Of a stretch of DNA of 64,000 nt, positions 21,697-33,990 are shown in pieces; position 1 is the first letter of the stretch, and each line of letters starts with the position of its first letter. The DNA lies in NCBI RefSeq assembly GCF_947241705.1, contig NC_079260.1, positions 434,001 through 498,000 of the forward strand. The letters are read 5' to 3'. The notes below the pieces were generated by a model. That model was given only the letters and a program-made list of their open reading frames with translations, was not told the origin of the DNA and made no database searches. This DNA comes from Saccharomyces mikatae IFO 1815 (taxonomy: Eukaryota; Ascomycota; Saccharomycetes; Saccharomycetales; Saccharomycetaceae). The translations under genes were made by a program, and so were the position numbers.

Positions 21697-22056
21697 ATGC
21701 CAAAAAAGAGAGCTTCCAACGGTAGAAACAAGAAGGGTAGAGGTCACGTCAAACCAGTGAGATGTGTTAACTGTTCTAAGTCTATCCCAAAGGACAAGGC
21801 TATCAAGAGAATGGCTATCAGAAACATCGTTGAAGCTGCTGCCGTCAGAGATTTGTCTGAAGCCTCTGTCTACCCAGAATACGCTCTACCAAAAACCTAT
21901 AATAAGTTACACTACTGTGTTTCTTGCGCTATTCACGCCAGAATCGTTAGAGTTAGATCCAGAGAGGACAGAAAGAACAGAGCTCCTCCACAAAGACCAA
22001 GATTCAACAGGGATAACAAGGTTTCTCCAGCCGCTGCTGCAAAGAAAGCTTTGTAA
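21697..22056 (+). CDS. RPS26B: Ribosomal protein eS26 (Rps26B)
   Basis: A 40S subunit protein at the mRNA exit site that contacts mRNA upstream of the start codon. The length of 119 residues matches the family. The zinc-binding cysteines are CVNCSKS (near 23-26) and CVSCAIH (near 74-77). The N-terminus [20 protein letters not shown] and the basic C-terminal tail are typical. Codon use is strongly biased to preferred yeast codons (AGA, GCT, GTC, AAG), as expected of a highly expressed gene. The ATG follows immediately after a consensus 3' splice site. Confidence 0.98.
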
Positions 22057-22451
22057 GTGAAGAAAGAATAATATAAATCAAACGCTCACTGAACAAGGTG
22101 ACATTTATGTTTTTTAAGAGAGGCTCTGCCTTTTATAATTGTGTATTTTAATAATATGATTATATGGTATATTTTCAGAAAGAAGATTTTTTGCGCATAC
22201 TACTACTTCGTTAATTCTATGTCCACAGTAGAATACAGAGCACAGCACGCCTTTCATCTTTATAGCGCCCATATAATGATTTAATCGTATTATACGGCGC
22301 TTCGTAAACAGAACTGAATGCGTTCTCACTTTTTTTTCCTTTTCGTACATATATAAACAATAGCTTTTCGAAGTTTCGCAAATTTACACCATTTATCTTT
22401 TCTGCGTTTTAAGGACCTGATTTTTTTCAAATTCCCTCTCCTAGTTCCTCA

Positions 22452-22638
22452 TCAACTATTACAGTCGATGAGGATAGGTTATAGTTCATGTGTAACATCT
22501 GTGTTTGAAAATAACTCTAGTTATCCGAATCATTTTTCGCAAGTGTTTGTGGAGTATGTTCTGGGTCGATGTGGATTGTGCCGTGGCCTTTTTCACCACC
22601 TTTATAGCGGTGCTTTAACTATTATTAACTGAGGCTGT
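22452..22638 (+). ncRNA. SNR4: SNR4 C/D box snoRNA (approximate ends)
   Basis: In S. cerevisiae the orphan C/D snoRNA snR4 (186 nt) lies between RPS26B and PMD1 on this strand. Here a C-like box (CGATGAG, 22466-22472) and a D box (CTGA, 22629-22632) are 160 bases apart in that gap. They flank GC-richer, structured sequence unlike its surroundings. The first C-box base deviates from consensus. Ends are set from the reference length. Its guide target is unknown in the family. Confidence 0.55.
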
Positions 22639-22937
22639 ATCTTGAATCTTTACGTATATCTTGTACGAAAACTATCACTTAAACGTTGGGACGGTATTCG
22701 GTCCCGCTTCGGTTGGCGATGAAATTAGGTGTTGTGTAGTGCATGACTTGGTACAAACAAATAATTCATAAAATCTCTCAAGACGTCCCTTACAATACTT
22801 GAAGCTTTAATATCTATAAAAATCTATAACTAATCTGTTAAAATGCACCAACCAAATGTTCAGTAGAATTTTATCATTAATCCTTTGTTTTGAATATGAT
22901 TTTTCTGCTTTGGTATTCTGGATGATATCTTATATAT

Positions 22938-25900
22938 TTACTTCCGTTTACCGAAGAAAGGAAATGAGTTACTATTATCGTTCTCGCTTGAAGTTGTCCC
23001 ATCTTTTTCGTTTGCTTTGTTGGTACCCGCAAATGCATTCTCTTTATGTCCTTCGCTCTCCTTGTGCCCAGTCGTCACTGCAGGAGGCATAAAAGCAGGA
23101 TTCATGAATAGAGAGGATGTAGAATGCGTCGTCTGAGTACTGAACCTTTTATTCGTATGTTGTCTACGTTGTTGAGATGCAGTAAAATCAGTAACTGATG
23201 TTCTGGGCGAGACCTGAGTAGAAGGTACCTGTGCGAATTTGCTTGACGATTTTCTAAATCCTTCTGAAATTGGCGAACTAGATGCCACTTTCCAGGCTGG
23301 CCTTGTATTTGTTTGCTGTTTCAAAGGTGTTGCGATATCAGAATGTTGCCTACTCAAGGTAGGGGAAGAAGATCCACGTGCAAAAGTTGGTTTACCAGCC
23401 TCTCTCATTTCATCATCCATTTGTGAGATATCTTGCAATACCTTCTTTTTCAACCTTTTCAAAATTTTAGATAGCTCAATTGCTTCTTTCGTGCGAGTCA
23501 TCAGGTTATTGTCGTTGACCAAAACGGAAGTCCTATAAATAGACTTCATGACATAGTCGACAGGGGGTAGTGCATTGGGCGAAACCATATTTTCCAAACT
23601 AGAGATGTTAACATACTCCGGACTGTCCTCCCTTTGCGAACTAGGCTTGATATACTTGGAAAATGATCCATGAAATCTCGACGAACCTGGAGTGCTGGGT
23701 CCAATTTTATAAAGAGGATCGATGGAATCATCGAATTCCTGAGATGTCTGCTCTTGTAGTTTTTTATTCATTTTTGTGAAAGGTAAAATACCTAGCTGTG
23801 AGTCAAGATCATCTGAATCAGAGCGAAAGGAGGAACCTGAATCACTATCAAAACAATCATGAGTAAACAAGTCTGTATTTAGATTTGATGAATTAGAACT
23901 GTTTTGTATTTCGTTGTTCCTTAAGGGATCAGCATTACTGTCCAAGTCTTCTGTACAGTCGTACTTTCTCCTCTGTGATGTTTCTATCTTACTTTTATCT
24001 AAGTTTGACATATTCTGGAGCGTAGCTTGTTCGTTTTGTTCCTCTTTATCGTTAGCAACTTTTGCTGAATTACTGCTGATATCGTGTTGAGAATTGGGGG
24101 TTTCCAGATCATCGACTATTCGATTAGAGATATCTAGTGGATCTGTTTCTCTACTTAAGCTGGATTTCTTCTTCACTGCTGGGCTAAATAACGATACAGA
24201 GCGGCGAGAATTTTGAACACTCGTACTAATTGGAAATGCGATTGACCCGATCGAATTATGGCTGTTCCTGGGGCCACCAGCGAAAACAGTAGGAACAGCC
24301 CTATTGGCAAGTGATCCTATACTGGAAACTCTCGTGTGATGTATATCTGTCTCAGTGTCACCATTGCTGTCGTCTGTGTAATGTATGGATTGTGCCATGG
24401 AAGTGTTCCGTAAAAGGTATAAATCAATGTATCCGTTATCTATATTTGCTAGGGAACGTTTAATCTCTAGGGTGTCCTGATATAAGTCGTTGGAATATAA
24501 TGTTTTCTTTATTTTGCCTTCATTTTCATTGCAGTATCTTGAGACCTTTTGTTGGAGCAAATTCAGAATTGCCTGGCAAGTAACTGAAAGACTTTCTTCC
24601 TTTTTGCTGATTATTTTATACATTACTTCTGTTATCAGCTCGTATAGAATCGGAATTTCATATATTTTGGCCATAACAAGAAGGTCCAAAGTCACAGGTG
24701 CTAATAGCCACTTACCGTTGATTTGTGCGGTATAAAAGAACTCTGCAAACGCTCTTACAGAGGCAGTAGACCAAGGCATGTACAATGATCTTGGTGTTAA
24801 TAGGGGTTCGAGTTCGATAATTGCGTTATTGTTCGAGTTCGTACTTTCTACACTTTCGGGGTTTGAAATATAAGAGAGTCTTCTACCTTTCTCACTATTA
24901 ATGTACGATTTCGAAGAAAGGAATTCACCTTCTTTAAAATTTCCATTTATATTAATTGCATTAATGGTGGAAAAGATGGGTTTTATATTAGAAGGTGAAA
25001 CACAGCTATAGTCTTCATTATCTTCATCTTCTACTTCGCCTGTCCCGTTACTCATACCATAATCTTGGACACTTGCTTCATAAGGAATATCACTGCCACA
25101 ACTATTATTCAGTAATTGCGAATCTAAAGTACTTCTCAGTAAAGAAGAGTTAGAAATGCGTCTCGCATCTGAAGAACTCGATTTTCTAGTTGAGTGAGAA
25201 GACCTTCTTGACGTCATCGGGCTATCTCTACCAAACTGAAGGTAATCTGCCAGGGAACTGCTCCTTCTTGAAAGCGCTTTTGGCACTGGCGGTAACGGTT
25301 CTAACGGAATCTTTTCCTGTGGGGGCAATGGGATATTCAACACTGGTAAAACAGGCGAGCTAGAAGAACTTGCAGATCCTCCTAAATGAGAAACCTGGTT
25401 CGAGTTTCGCCTTCTTCCTGATGTGGAACTAACAACAGAGGCGGTACTAGCAGTAGAAGCAAATGAAGTTTGCCTCGACTGATGCGGACTAGCTATAAAC
25501 CTTAATGCGGATGATTTTCGACGTGATGAAGTTTGTTCAGCGAAGCCAGCTTTTGATATACTATTGGGTGAAGATTTGGCTATGATGTGAGATTGAAGAG
25601 GATGTGAGGCACGCCGAATGGATGAAAAGTTGTCGTCTATCGAATTATTTCTCGTAGCACCTACTATGGAGGCTCCCTGGAAAAATGGGGGGGTACTGGA
25701 GAGTGTACGATTGCTATTATTATCATTGTTTGTAGGTTTTCCGTATACTGGAGGGGGTGAAGCAGAGCTTGCCCGAGCAGAGACACCAGAGTGTTCAGAA
25801 AGTCCTAACTTTGAATTTCTTGTATCTTGAAAGGGAACTCTAAAGACCATACCAGTAGAGGAACAAGTGGTTGAGATTGGCTTTTTGTTAGATGTATCTG

Positions 25901-28121
25901 TTTCTTGCAGACTAACGTCGACAGTTTTATCTTGTTTTAAATTATTTGATCGACTCCCCCTATCATCCGTAAAGAAAGTTGGTTCTGAGGGGGATAATTT
26001 ACTATGCGAAAGGGCCCGCTGCTTAGGCGATGATGTTGATGACGCAAAGTCAACGCTATGCGGTTTTTTAAGACTTGTGTTACTGTTTGATTTATTATCA
26101 ACACTTTTTGTAAAGTATTTTTCTAAGGAGCCGTTAGATGACCGGCTCGAGTTACCAATCTTGGTGGTCTTTGAGGTAGTGTGAGGTGGAAAGCTTATGA
26201 TGTTAGAAGGGTCACCATTGAACTCATAATTAAATGATGTATTTGCATAACCGTTAGATAAAAGTGAGTCAAAGTATCTTCCCCATCTTTTCCTTAACAA
26301 ATATACTGGTACACCAATAGAATCACCATCAGCAGTAATAAATTCAAAATCGGATAACGTCTTGCCAAATATCTCTAAAGCATCTTTACCTAAAACCATA
26401 GCATATGGCGGAAATATAGAGCTGGTCGATTCCATTTCTAATGGGACAGTAATGTATCTTGAGTAATTTTCAAATTGTGAGGTCGTGCTTGAAGTCAAAC
26501 CCGGAAGCCTCGAGTCATCAAAGGAATGTTCTTGAGTTATAGCGTACGGTGTTTTCTGCCCAATTGTTGGTAAGTTAGAGAATGTAAGGTGATTATAGAG
26601 ATTTAAACTCAACTTTGAGTTATGATTGGGTATGCCACTACTGGCGCTGTTGTGTTTTGTGTTCACTAATTTATTGTAACCATTTAGCATTGGTAGAGAA
26701 AATGCTAAAATGTGATCGAATTTTTGAACACTAGGTGAATAAAAATCATCTGATTTAGTACCAAGCAATAAAGCTTGATGATGAGATTTCCAGATCAAAA
26801 GTTTCCAAAATCTGTGCATACCCACACTACATCCAGTGCATACTATGTTTACTCTAATCCATTTGCCACTAGCGATATTATAAACGAAACAATACAGGTT
26901 GGAAGATCGGGGATCTGGATAGAATCCTGTTACGACGATATTATAATTAAAGTAATTACCAGAGGGATATTGTAAGTGAAAGGGTATTTGTAGAACAGAG
27001 TTTTCTTTGTTGTTTTGTGTAGGATTTGATGTCATCCTAGCACCCTGAGAGTTTCCAAGTAACGGCAAGATTACAATGGGCGACATGAGTGTCTTGACTG
27101 CATTGTAATCTGCATCATCGCTTTCGAAGTACTTAAGATTGCCGTGATGATGATGTTGTTGTTGTTGTTTGGGTAGTTTTGATTGATCATCCAACTTATG
27201 AGTATTATTGGAAAAGCTGTTATCGTCAGTTCCCCTTCTAGAAGTGTTTGAATCGTGTTGAGGGCAATATAACGCCAGTGTAGGAATTTCCGCTTCATTA
27301 TTCTCAATAAGGACTGAAAAATTCGAATCGTGAGATAGAGAAATTGGCATTCCATCAATATTAACCAATATCTTTGATGATCGCTTTGAATCTGGTTTTT
27401 CGTCCGATTTTGATTCCGATTCCCATGAATTCGTACGTAAATTGAATATATCAATTTTTTTGACAGGAATATCCATATTATCTAAACCACCTACTATAAT
27501 TAGTTTCGTATCTTGCTTTTCATTATTTTCATTTAGAATGTGCATGCTGTGATTGAATCGTCTTGTTATTTGAGGATTTACACTTACCAAAGTCCAACAC
27601 TTTGTCTTCAAATCCAGTTTCCATAACTCGTTTGTCGCTATGAGTTCATAGCCATTATGAGGTGAAACTATCAGACCCCCAAAGATATAAATATTAGATT
27701 CTGTAAAGCACATCGAATGAAGCAACCTCTCTTTGAAGTGATAATCGTTGTTCGACTCATTTTCTGAAGTGGTATCTACAGTAGTGATTATTCTTTGCCA
27801 TGTTCTTGAAATTAAATCAAGAAAGAATATTTCAGGGCTTATCCAATCAGCTAACGTTTTAAAATCCGCATTTCTATGTTTCTGCTTCCCAAAATATAGT
27901 ATCAGCTCTTTCTGTAATTGTAGGGAATTTATGATGGCCAAATTTAAAGGTAATGTAAGACCACCATGAACAAAGACGCCTGAGCGGACTAGTTCTACTG
28001 CAGCACCAGTTCTGCATTCTAACGTAAGCTTCTTTCTCGTTGCTTCATCTAAATTTGGATTTGGCACAATAGGGAGGTTGAGCGGATAACAAACGCTAGA
28101 CGGTGGTTGCAATACGGTCAT
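22938..28121 (-). CDS. PMD1: Pmd1 Kelch-repeat regulator of meiosis and morphogenesis
   Basis: A large cytoplasmic Kelch-type protein, paralogue of Mds3, that represses early meiotic genes and acts with TOR/Sit4 in nutrient and pH signalling. The 1727-residue product (S. cerevisiae 1753) begins with galactose-oxidase-like repeats (about 80-470: IFFLDLISRTWQRI, IYIFGGLIVSPHNGYELIATNELWKLDL, LIIVGGLDNMD). A central segment resembles the split BTB-like region of this family (ALEIFGKTLSDFEF about 590; ASVRAFAEFFYTAQING). Long Ser-rich disordered stretches and a QQQQHHHH run lie between. An internal helical motif IELSKILKRLKKKVLQD lies near 1560. Confidence 0.97.
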   Translation of the reverse strand: MTVLQPPSSVCYPLNLPIVPNPNLDEATRKKLTLECRTGAAVELVRSGVFVHGGLTLPLNLAIINSLQLQKELILYFGKQKHRNADFKTLADWISPEIFFLDLISRTWQRIITTVDTTSENESNNDYHFKERLLHSMCFTESNIYIFGGLIVSPHNGYELIATNELWKLDLKTKCWTLVSVNPQITRRFNHSMHILNENNEKQDTKLIIVGGLDNMDIPVKKIDIFNLRTNSWESESKSDEKPDSKRSSKILVNIDGMPISLSHDSNFSVLIENNEAEIPTLALYCPQHDSNTSRRGTDDNSFSNNTHKLDDQSKLPKQQQQHHHHGNLKYFESDDADYNAVKTLMSPIVILPLLGNSQGARMTSNPTQNNKENSVLQIPFHLQYPSGNYFNYNIVVTGFYPDPRSSNLYCFVYNIASGKWIRVNIVCTGCSVGMHRFWKLLIWKSHHQALLLGTKSDDFYSPSVQKFDHILAFSLPMLNGYNKLVNTKHNSASSGIPNHNSKLSLNLYNHLTFSNLPTIGQKTPYAITQEHSFDDSRLPGLTSSTTSQFENYSRYITVPLEMESTSSIFPPYAMVLGKDALEIFGKTLSDFEFITADGDSIGVPVYLLRKRWGRYFDSLLSNGYANTSFNYEFNGDPSNIISFPPHTTSKTTKIGNSSRSSNGSLEKYFTKSVDNKSNSNTSLKKPHSVDFASSTSSPKQRALSHSKLSPSEPTFFTDDRGSRSNNLKQDKTVDVSLQETDTSNKKPISTTCSSTGMVFRVPFQDTRNSKLGLSEHSGVSARASSASPPPVYGKPTNNDNNSNRTLSSTPPFFQGASIVGATRNNSIDDNFSSIRRASHPLQSHIIAKSSPNSISKAGFAEQTSSRRKSSALRFIASPHQSRQTSFASTASTASVVSSTSGRRRNSNQVSHLGGSASSSSSPVLPVLNIPLPPQEKIPLEPLPPVPKALSRRSSSLADYLQFGRDSPMTSRRSSHSTRKSSSSDARRISNSSLLRSTLDSQLLNNSCGSDIPYEASVQDYGMSNGTGEVEDEDNEDYSCVSPSNIKPIFSTINAININGNFKEGEFLSSKSYINSEKGRRLSYISNPESVESTNSNNNAIIELEPLLTPRSLYMPWSTASVRAFAEFFYTAQINGKWLLAPVTLDLLVMAKIYEIPILYELITEVMYKIISKKEESLSVTCQAILNLLQQKVSRYCNENEGKIKKTLYSNDLYQDTLEIKRSLANIDNGYIDLYLLRNTSMAQSIHYTDDSNGDTETDIHHTRVSSIGSLANRAVPTVFAGGPRNSHNSIGSIAFPISTSVQNSRRSVSLFSPAVKKKSSLSRETDPLDISNRIVDDLETPNSQHDISSNSAKVANDKEEQNEQATLQNMSNLDKSKIETSQRRKYDCTEDLDSNADPLRNNEIQNSSNSSNLNTDLFTHDCFDSDSGSSFRSDSDDLDSQLGILPFTKMNKKLQEQTSQEFDDSIDPLYKIGPSTPGSSRFHGSFSKYIKPSSQREDSPEYVNISSLENMVSPNALPPVDYVMKSIYRTSVLVNDNNLMTRTKEAIELSKILKRLKKKVLQDISQMDDEMREAGKPTFARGSSSPTLSRQHSDIATPLKQQTNTRPAWKVASSSPISEGFRKSSSKFAQVPSTQVSPRTSVTDFTASQQRRQHTNKRFSTQTTHSTSSLFMNPAFMPPAVTTGHKESEGHKENAFAGTNKANEKDGTTSSENDNSNSFPFFGKRK

Positions 28122-28407
28122 TATTAGGTCTTAACGCTTTCACCTTGTTATAGTACTGTGCGCAGTAATATTTCTTATATTAGTGAAAGAACTAGAACTA
28201 AACAAATACACTTAGACAACGATGAGCATAACCCAAAAGGAAATATTGAATGAGAAGTGATGATAGTAACGTCAATACAATATATCGAAGTTGAAAGTTT
28301 GTAATTAGAAGTGTTCGCGGCGTTAAGTCAGCGAGACGTAGCCTGTATTTAGTACTAGGATAGTCAAACGTATTATCTTTTGTTAGCTAAGCTCAATTAA
28401 ACAAATT

Positions 28408-28430
28408 AAAAAAAAAAAAAAAAAAAAAAA
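28408..28430. repeat. Poly(A) tract, 23 bases
   Basis: A long dA:dT run lies in the PMD1-GLC7 interval, about 290 bp upstream of PMD1. Such tracts exclude nucleosomes, and length is likely polymorphic. Confidence 0.9.
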
Positions 28431-28795
28431 GAGATAAAATAGTAAACTAAGTAGGGCCAGGTTACTTGAAATCGCAGTTGCGGCTTGTTCCCGATATGCT
28501 GTATCTTGTGCAAACACTTTCGAAGTGCTTTAGTGTGTTTGCACTGCGAGTGTGTAGGGGTAGCGCAAGGGCAACCTGAGACTAAGAAGAGACATATATT
28601 CCATGCATTAAAGCGGCAATTTTTCAGCAACTAATTTCAATTTTCTAATCCGGTAATAGCTTAAACATAGCAAGAAAAAAGAAAAAAAGAAACAAACTAA
28701 GTTAGGTACGCAGAAAAGGGATAATAATCATGGACACAGGTTATGTTCCATACTACTAGACGACGCATCTTTAACCAACTAGTACAAAAAGTAAA

Positions 28796-28888
28796 ATTTC
28801 AGAAGGAAGGCAACATAAGTTTTTCTAATCCTAAAACCTTTCGATTTTGTATCAGAGATTGTTCACGCTAATGTCATTCATCATAGTG
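28796..28888 (-). ncRNA. SNR52: SNR52 C/D box snoRNA
   Basis: A polymerase III-transcribed C/D snoRNA guiding 2'-O-methylation of 18S A420 and 25S U2921. On the minus strand there is C box TGATGA (28878-28883), an internal D' CTGA, and D box CTGA (28799-28802). Upstream of D is GTTGCCTTCCTT, which pairs with the 18S AAGGAAGGCA segment around A420. A Pol III T-run follows about five bases beyond. In S. cerevisiae this gene is also between PMD1 and GLC7 on the minus strand, with 92 nt mature length; here about 93. Confidence 0.92.
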
Positions 28889-28912
28889 TTTTTCATTTAC
28901 TCCTGCGAGTTA

Positions 28913-29046
28913 GCTTCGAACGCCGAATTTCGTAACCGGCGAATCCCGCACACTTATTTTCACTTCTACTACACTTAGCCAAACACTTTTGGGCAGAATG
29001 TCGTAGGGGGTGAAAAAACGCGCATCTTTACCGCAGGTCCAAGAGG
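28913..29046 (-). promoter_or_regulatory. SNR52 A box and B box (Pol III promoter)
   Basis: The transcribed leader upstream of SNR52 keeps the B box GGCGTTCGAAGC (28913-28924, minus strand) and an A-box region near 29031-29046 (CCTCTTGGACCTGCGG on the minus strand). Spacing and order match the S. cerevisiae SNR52 gene, where TFIIIC binds outside the mature RNA. Confidence 0.8.
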
Positions 29047-29893
29047 GCACTACAAAACTTAAAATCTCTTTTCAAATCAGTAACTGATGACTCTATCATC
29101 AAGTAGCCTATCCATTCGAACGTGTCAGACTACAAGGAAGCATTGAAATGATATATAACCATTCATAAAAGCATAGCTAGGCTCACTCTTTCCAAACCAC
29201 CATTACGGTTGCGTAGTTGTATTGTATTTCCACTGCAGAAGGCTAATCTCCCTTCCCTATAGTAAAGATTTCACCTACATTGCAAGGTTTTGGAAGTAGC
29301 GAGACTTCGCTAATATGCACAGTTGTCTATATATGAGGGCAATGGTGAAAGTACAAATGTGGCACCAAGACTTCAGCCGTTATTTGGTCAGTTAAGTAGA
29401 CAACTGATATGAGACTTATGATTGTACATATCCGAGCTAATTAGAGCTGGATAACATATATATTATAGTTTACTTACTGGCTCATAGCAGTAAGAGACTG
29501 GATGTAATAGTTTACGATTATTATCTAATCTCTGTACCCTCTGTCATGATAGAGATCATTAAAATTCGTCTCTTCACTTACCAATTACATTTAACAGCAT
29601 TCCGCCATGCTGCATATGGATAATAGGTGGAAAACTAAGCAATTTACCCCTTATATAGATAGCAGCCATTGCTTACTCACTCTTCCCCCATTTTTTCTTG
29701 CTCTTGCTTTTTTCTTTTAGCGTTCGTCTCAAGGAACAACAGAGGGAAAAAAAAATCAAAAGTAGAAAAGAAGAAGAAAAAAACAACGTAACACAAGTTA
29801 ACACCACAACTGAAAAAAAAAGCAAGAGGTGAACGAACGAGTAACTGGGGAGAGGAAAAGCATACTACCACAATATACACTTAGATTAAAGAA
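29047..29893. promoter_or_regulatory. GLC7 upstream region
   Basis: The remainder of the 1.77-kb PMD1-GLC7 gap. It contains a TATATATAT patch near 29457 and a purine-rich leader before the GLC7 ATG. No further RNA gene or LTR was recognised. Confidence 0.45.
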
Positions 29894-31352
<1,459 letters not shown>

Positions 31353-31977
31353 ACAGATTCATGTTCTAGTTCAAAGTTTAAAAAGGAATACTTAACAAGA
31401 AGAGTAGTAGAAGAAGAATACATGAAACTTGAGAATAGAAAGAAAACCTTCAACCATTTCTTTTGAGTTGAAGAATAGGAAAGAAACATCAAGAAAAGAA
31501 AGGAAGATGCAATAATCACTCGTCATATACACAAATAATTCCCTTTAGTGCAACAAATTGCGAAAAGCATAAGAAAACATAAAAAAAATATAAAAAAAGG
31601 AGATAATGATAAGATGTGAAGGATTTGAATTACTGGAAAAAATGATAAGTCTACACTGTTATTATTAACGAAATGCAATTTTTCTTTATTTTCTTTTATT
31701 ACTATTATCATTACTATTATTATTATTAGTATTATTATTTTTTTTACTTATTTTTATATTAAACTATGTTAAATTACTATATTATTATTTTATCTAATCC
31801 ATATTATGGTAGAACTCTAATAAAATTAAATTGGACATATCTCATATGATGCCGAAATATTGAACGTTTACTTACAAATGAATTCGCAAAGTTATAAAGA
31901 GAAAACACCTTATTTCCTACAGAGACAAGTTGTTTTCTTTCATGACATTTATCCATGATGGACAATCAAAAAATAAT
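31353..31977. other. GLC7 3' region with AT-rich simple repeats
   Basis: A very AT-rich segment with an ATT/ATTATT microsatellite-like run at about 31696-31740 and a following T-rich stretch, between the GLC7 stop and tRNA-His. It could hold terminator elements. No gene seen. Confidence 0.5.
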
Positions 31978-32049
31978 TGCCATCTCCTAGAATCGAACCA
32001 GGGTTTCATCGGCCACAACGATGTGTACTAACCACTATACTAAGATGGC
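31978..32049 (-). tRNA. tRNA-His(GTG)
   Basis: A 72-nt gene with acceptor ends GCCATCT/AGATGGC, anticodon GTG in loop TTGTGGC, B box GGTTCGATTCT and no intron. It matches yeast tRNA-His. Delta and tau LTRs lie about 95 bp and more upstream, the usual Ty1/Ty4 target zone of Pol III genes. Confidence 0.97.
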
Positions 32050-32144
32050 AAGGTTATAACGATTTTCTATACTAGAAAATATAGATTAATTTTTCAATAT
32101 CTTTTATTCAAAATAGTGTAACAAAGCAATGGAATAAGTGGCTT

Positions 32145-32640
32145 TGAGAAATAGGTGAATTTTGAGATAACTGCTGAGATTCCATTATTGACAGAGGTGT
32201 TGGAATAAGTGATTACTACTATACACCTATTCGTATAAATTGGATTAAGTTATTGCAACTATACGTCTTCGTATAAATTGAAGTAGAAAAATTCTAATAA
32301 TAGAATTTACTGCAGTAATGAGATAAAGATCTATTAATTGATCAGAACTTATTATATAAGAAGATGAGTTATCATCAAATTCTTATCATTAACACTCTGA
32401 TTTATGTCTGAACCTTTTGGTTTAATATAACCAATCAGCGTGTGTTTTATATACCTCTCTTATATAGATTAAGAAGGAACGACTATTCTTAATTATTACA
32501 ACTTACTAAACTACTAATTATCAACAAGAGGCAATATTATACTCGACGTTCTCGTCGAGGATATAGCAACCGTAAAAGAGTATCAATAATTTTACATAAC
32601 AATGCACTTGTTTCTTTTTCTGGTCTATACGTTGACACTG
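32145..32640 (-). mobile_element. Ty1/2-type (delta) solo LTR, interrupted by a tau LTR
   Basis: The 3' end motif TGAGAAATAGGTGAATTTTGAGATAA at its left, and GAGGATATAGCAACCGTAAAAGAG further on, identify a delta LTR in minus orientation. It is old and incomplete at the far end. A tau LTR (32198-32526) sits inside it. Confidence 0.75.
32198..32526 (-). mobile_element. Ty4-type (tau) solo LTR nested in delta
   Basis: A 329-bp LTR running TGTTGGAATAAG...ACTAATTATCAACA, that is, the tau LTR in minus orientation. It is flanked by a perfect 5-bp target duplication AGAGG (32193-32197 and 32527-32531) inside a delta LTR, so it is younger than the delta. Confidence 0.9.
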
Positions 32641-32647
32641 TTGAAAT

Positions 32648-32978
32648 TGAGATAAGTGTTGATTTTGATGTAATTGTTGGGATTCCATTTTTTATAAGGC
32701 AATAATATCAGGTATGTAGATATACTAGAAGTTCTCCTCGGGGATTTAGGAATCCAATAAATGGAACTCGTAATTCTACATGATTCTGTATATGCTTGTA
32801 TTGTCATTTTATATGATGTCAGTCATTATCCTATTACATTATCAATCCTTGCATTTCAGCTTCCACTTATTTCGATGACCGCTTCTCATAACTTATGTCA
32901 TCTTATAACACCGTATATGATAATGTACTAGTAGTATGACTACTAGTTGATAGACGATAGTTGATTTTCGTTCCAACA
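32648..32978 (-). mobile_element. Ty1/2-type (delta) solo LTR
   Basis: A full-length 331-bp delta LTR, minus orientation, from TGAGATAAG to TTCCAACA, with recognisable GGATTCCATT, GAACTTCTAG (reverse) and CACCGTATATGATAAT blocks. No matching target duplication is visible at its ends, suggesting LTR recombination with rearranged flanks. Confidence 0.9.
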
Positions 32979-33118
32979 ATTATCATATAAAGGTATTAGA
33001 TGACATAAATATTTAGAAACAGTCGTCCAGTGAAAGCTGGAATGCAAAGATTGATATGTATCAGGATAGTGAGTGACAACGTGTAAACCAGAAGAATAAA
33101 TAAGTACAATATTATGTT
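32979..33118 (+). mobile_element. Delta LTR fragment, opposite orientation
   Basis: About 140 bp that match the reverse complement of the LTR at 36112-36444 (GATGACATAAA, AAACAGTCGTC, GCAAAGATTGATATGTATCAGGATA blocks). It is therefore a plus-strand delta fragment abutting the minus-strand delta. Confidence 0.75.
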
Positions 33119-33366
33119 GAATGATGGATTCACTCTTTCAAATTTCTATATCCCAGATGAGAACTCCTAGTTTATATTTTGTACCTGATAATACTTCCTT
33201 ATTAAAAAACGACATTCCAAACATTATCTCAAAATATGCGTTTTTAAGTAAAAACATGTGAGACAAAAAAGAAAGTACACGGGGGTTTTGTAAATCTGTC
33301 AAAAAAGTTGTCGGCTCTGATGTCTTAGCTTGAATTCCCATTTACCTTCCGGAGAAGGAAAAAGAA

Positions 33367-33439
33367 AGCCCTGTAGGGGGCTCGAACCCCTAACCTTATG
33401 ATTAAGAGTCATACGCGCTACCGATTGCGCCAACAAGGC
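33367..33439 (-). tRNA. tRNA-Lys(CTT)
   Basis: A 73-nt gene, GCCTTGTTGGCGCAATCGGT onward, with anticodon CTT in loop ACTCTTAAT, B box GGTTCGAGCCC and no intron. A tau LTR lies about 165 bp upstream. Confidence 0.97.
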
Positions 33440-33605
33440 CCTTTTAATGGTTACAGTTTCTTTAGATAAAAGTATATATTAGTATGAGGAATACAATATT
33501 CTAATATATAAACACTCAACCGAAACACTTATGAAACAACGTCACCCACGAGACTGTATAAATAAGGATCAAATATCGACTAGTATTCGCATTACAAGTA
33601 TATTT

Positions 33606-33986
33606 TGTTGATAATTAGTAGTTTAGTAAGTTGTAATAATTAAGAATAGTCGTTCCGTCTTAATACATATAAGAGAGGTATATAAAACACACACTGATTG
33701 GTTATATTAAACCCAAAGGTTCACACATAAATCAGAGTGTTGATGATAGGGTTTTAGTGATAACTCATCTTCTTATATACTAAGTTCTGGACAATTAATA
33801 GATCTTTATTTCATTACTGCGATAAATCCTACTATTAGAGTTTGCCTACTCCAATATAATTTGTATCATCGTAAGAATGTTTGTATTCCTTTATCCAACA
33901 TTATTAGTATCATGTTAAAAAATGTTCGTCATCAGTTACTCCAGTTTGCATGACTAAATTTATAGTAGTAATCACTTATTCCAACA
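33606..33986 (+). mobile_element. Ty4-type (tau) solo LTR with target duplication
   Basis: A 381-bp LTR from TGTTGATAATTAG to TTATTCCAACA, with the tau promoter block (AAGAGAGGTATATAAAACACAC). It is flanked by the 5-bp duplication TATTT (33601-33605, 33987-33991). It lies upstream of the tRNA-Lys gene in the usual Ty4 target zone. Confidence 0.9.
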
Positions 33987-33990
33987 TATT

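Noticed and set aside
31696-31800. AT-rich ATT-repeat segment as a possible replication origin
   Set aside because: Only a near match to the ARS consensus was seen in very AT-rich DNA; not enough to call an origin.
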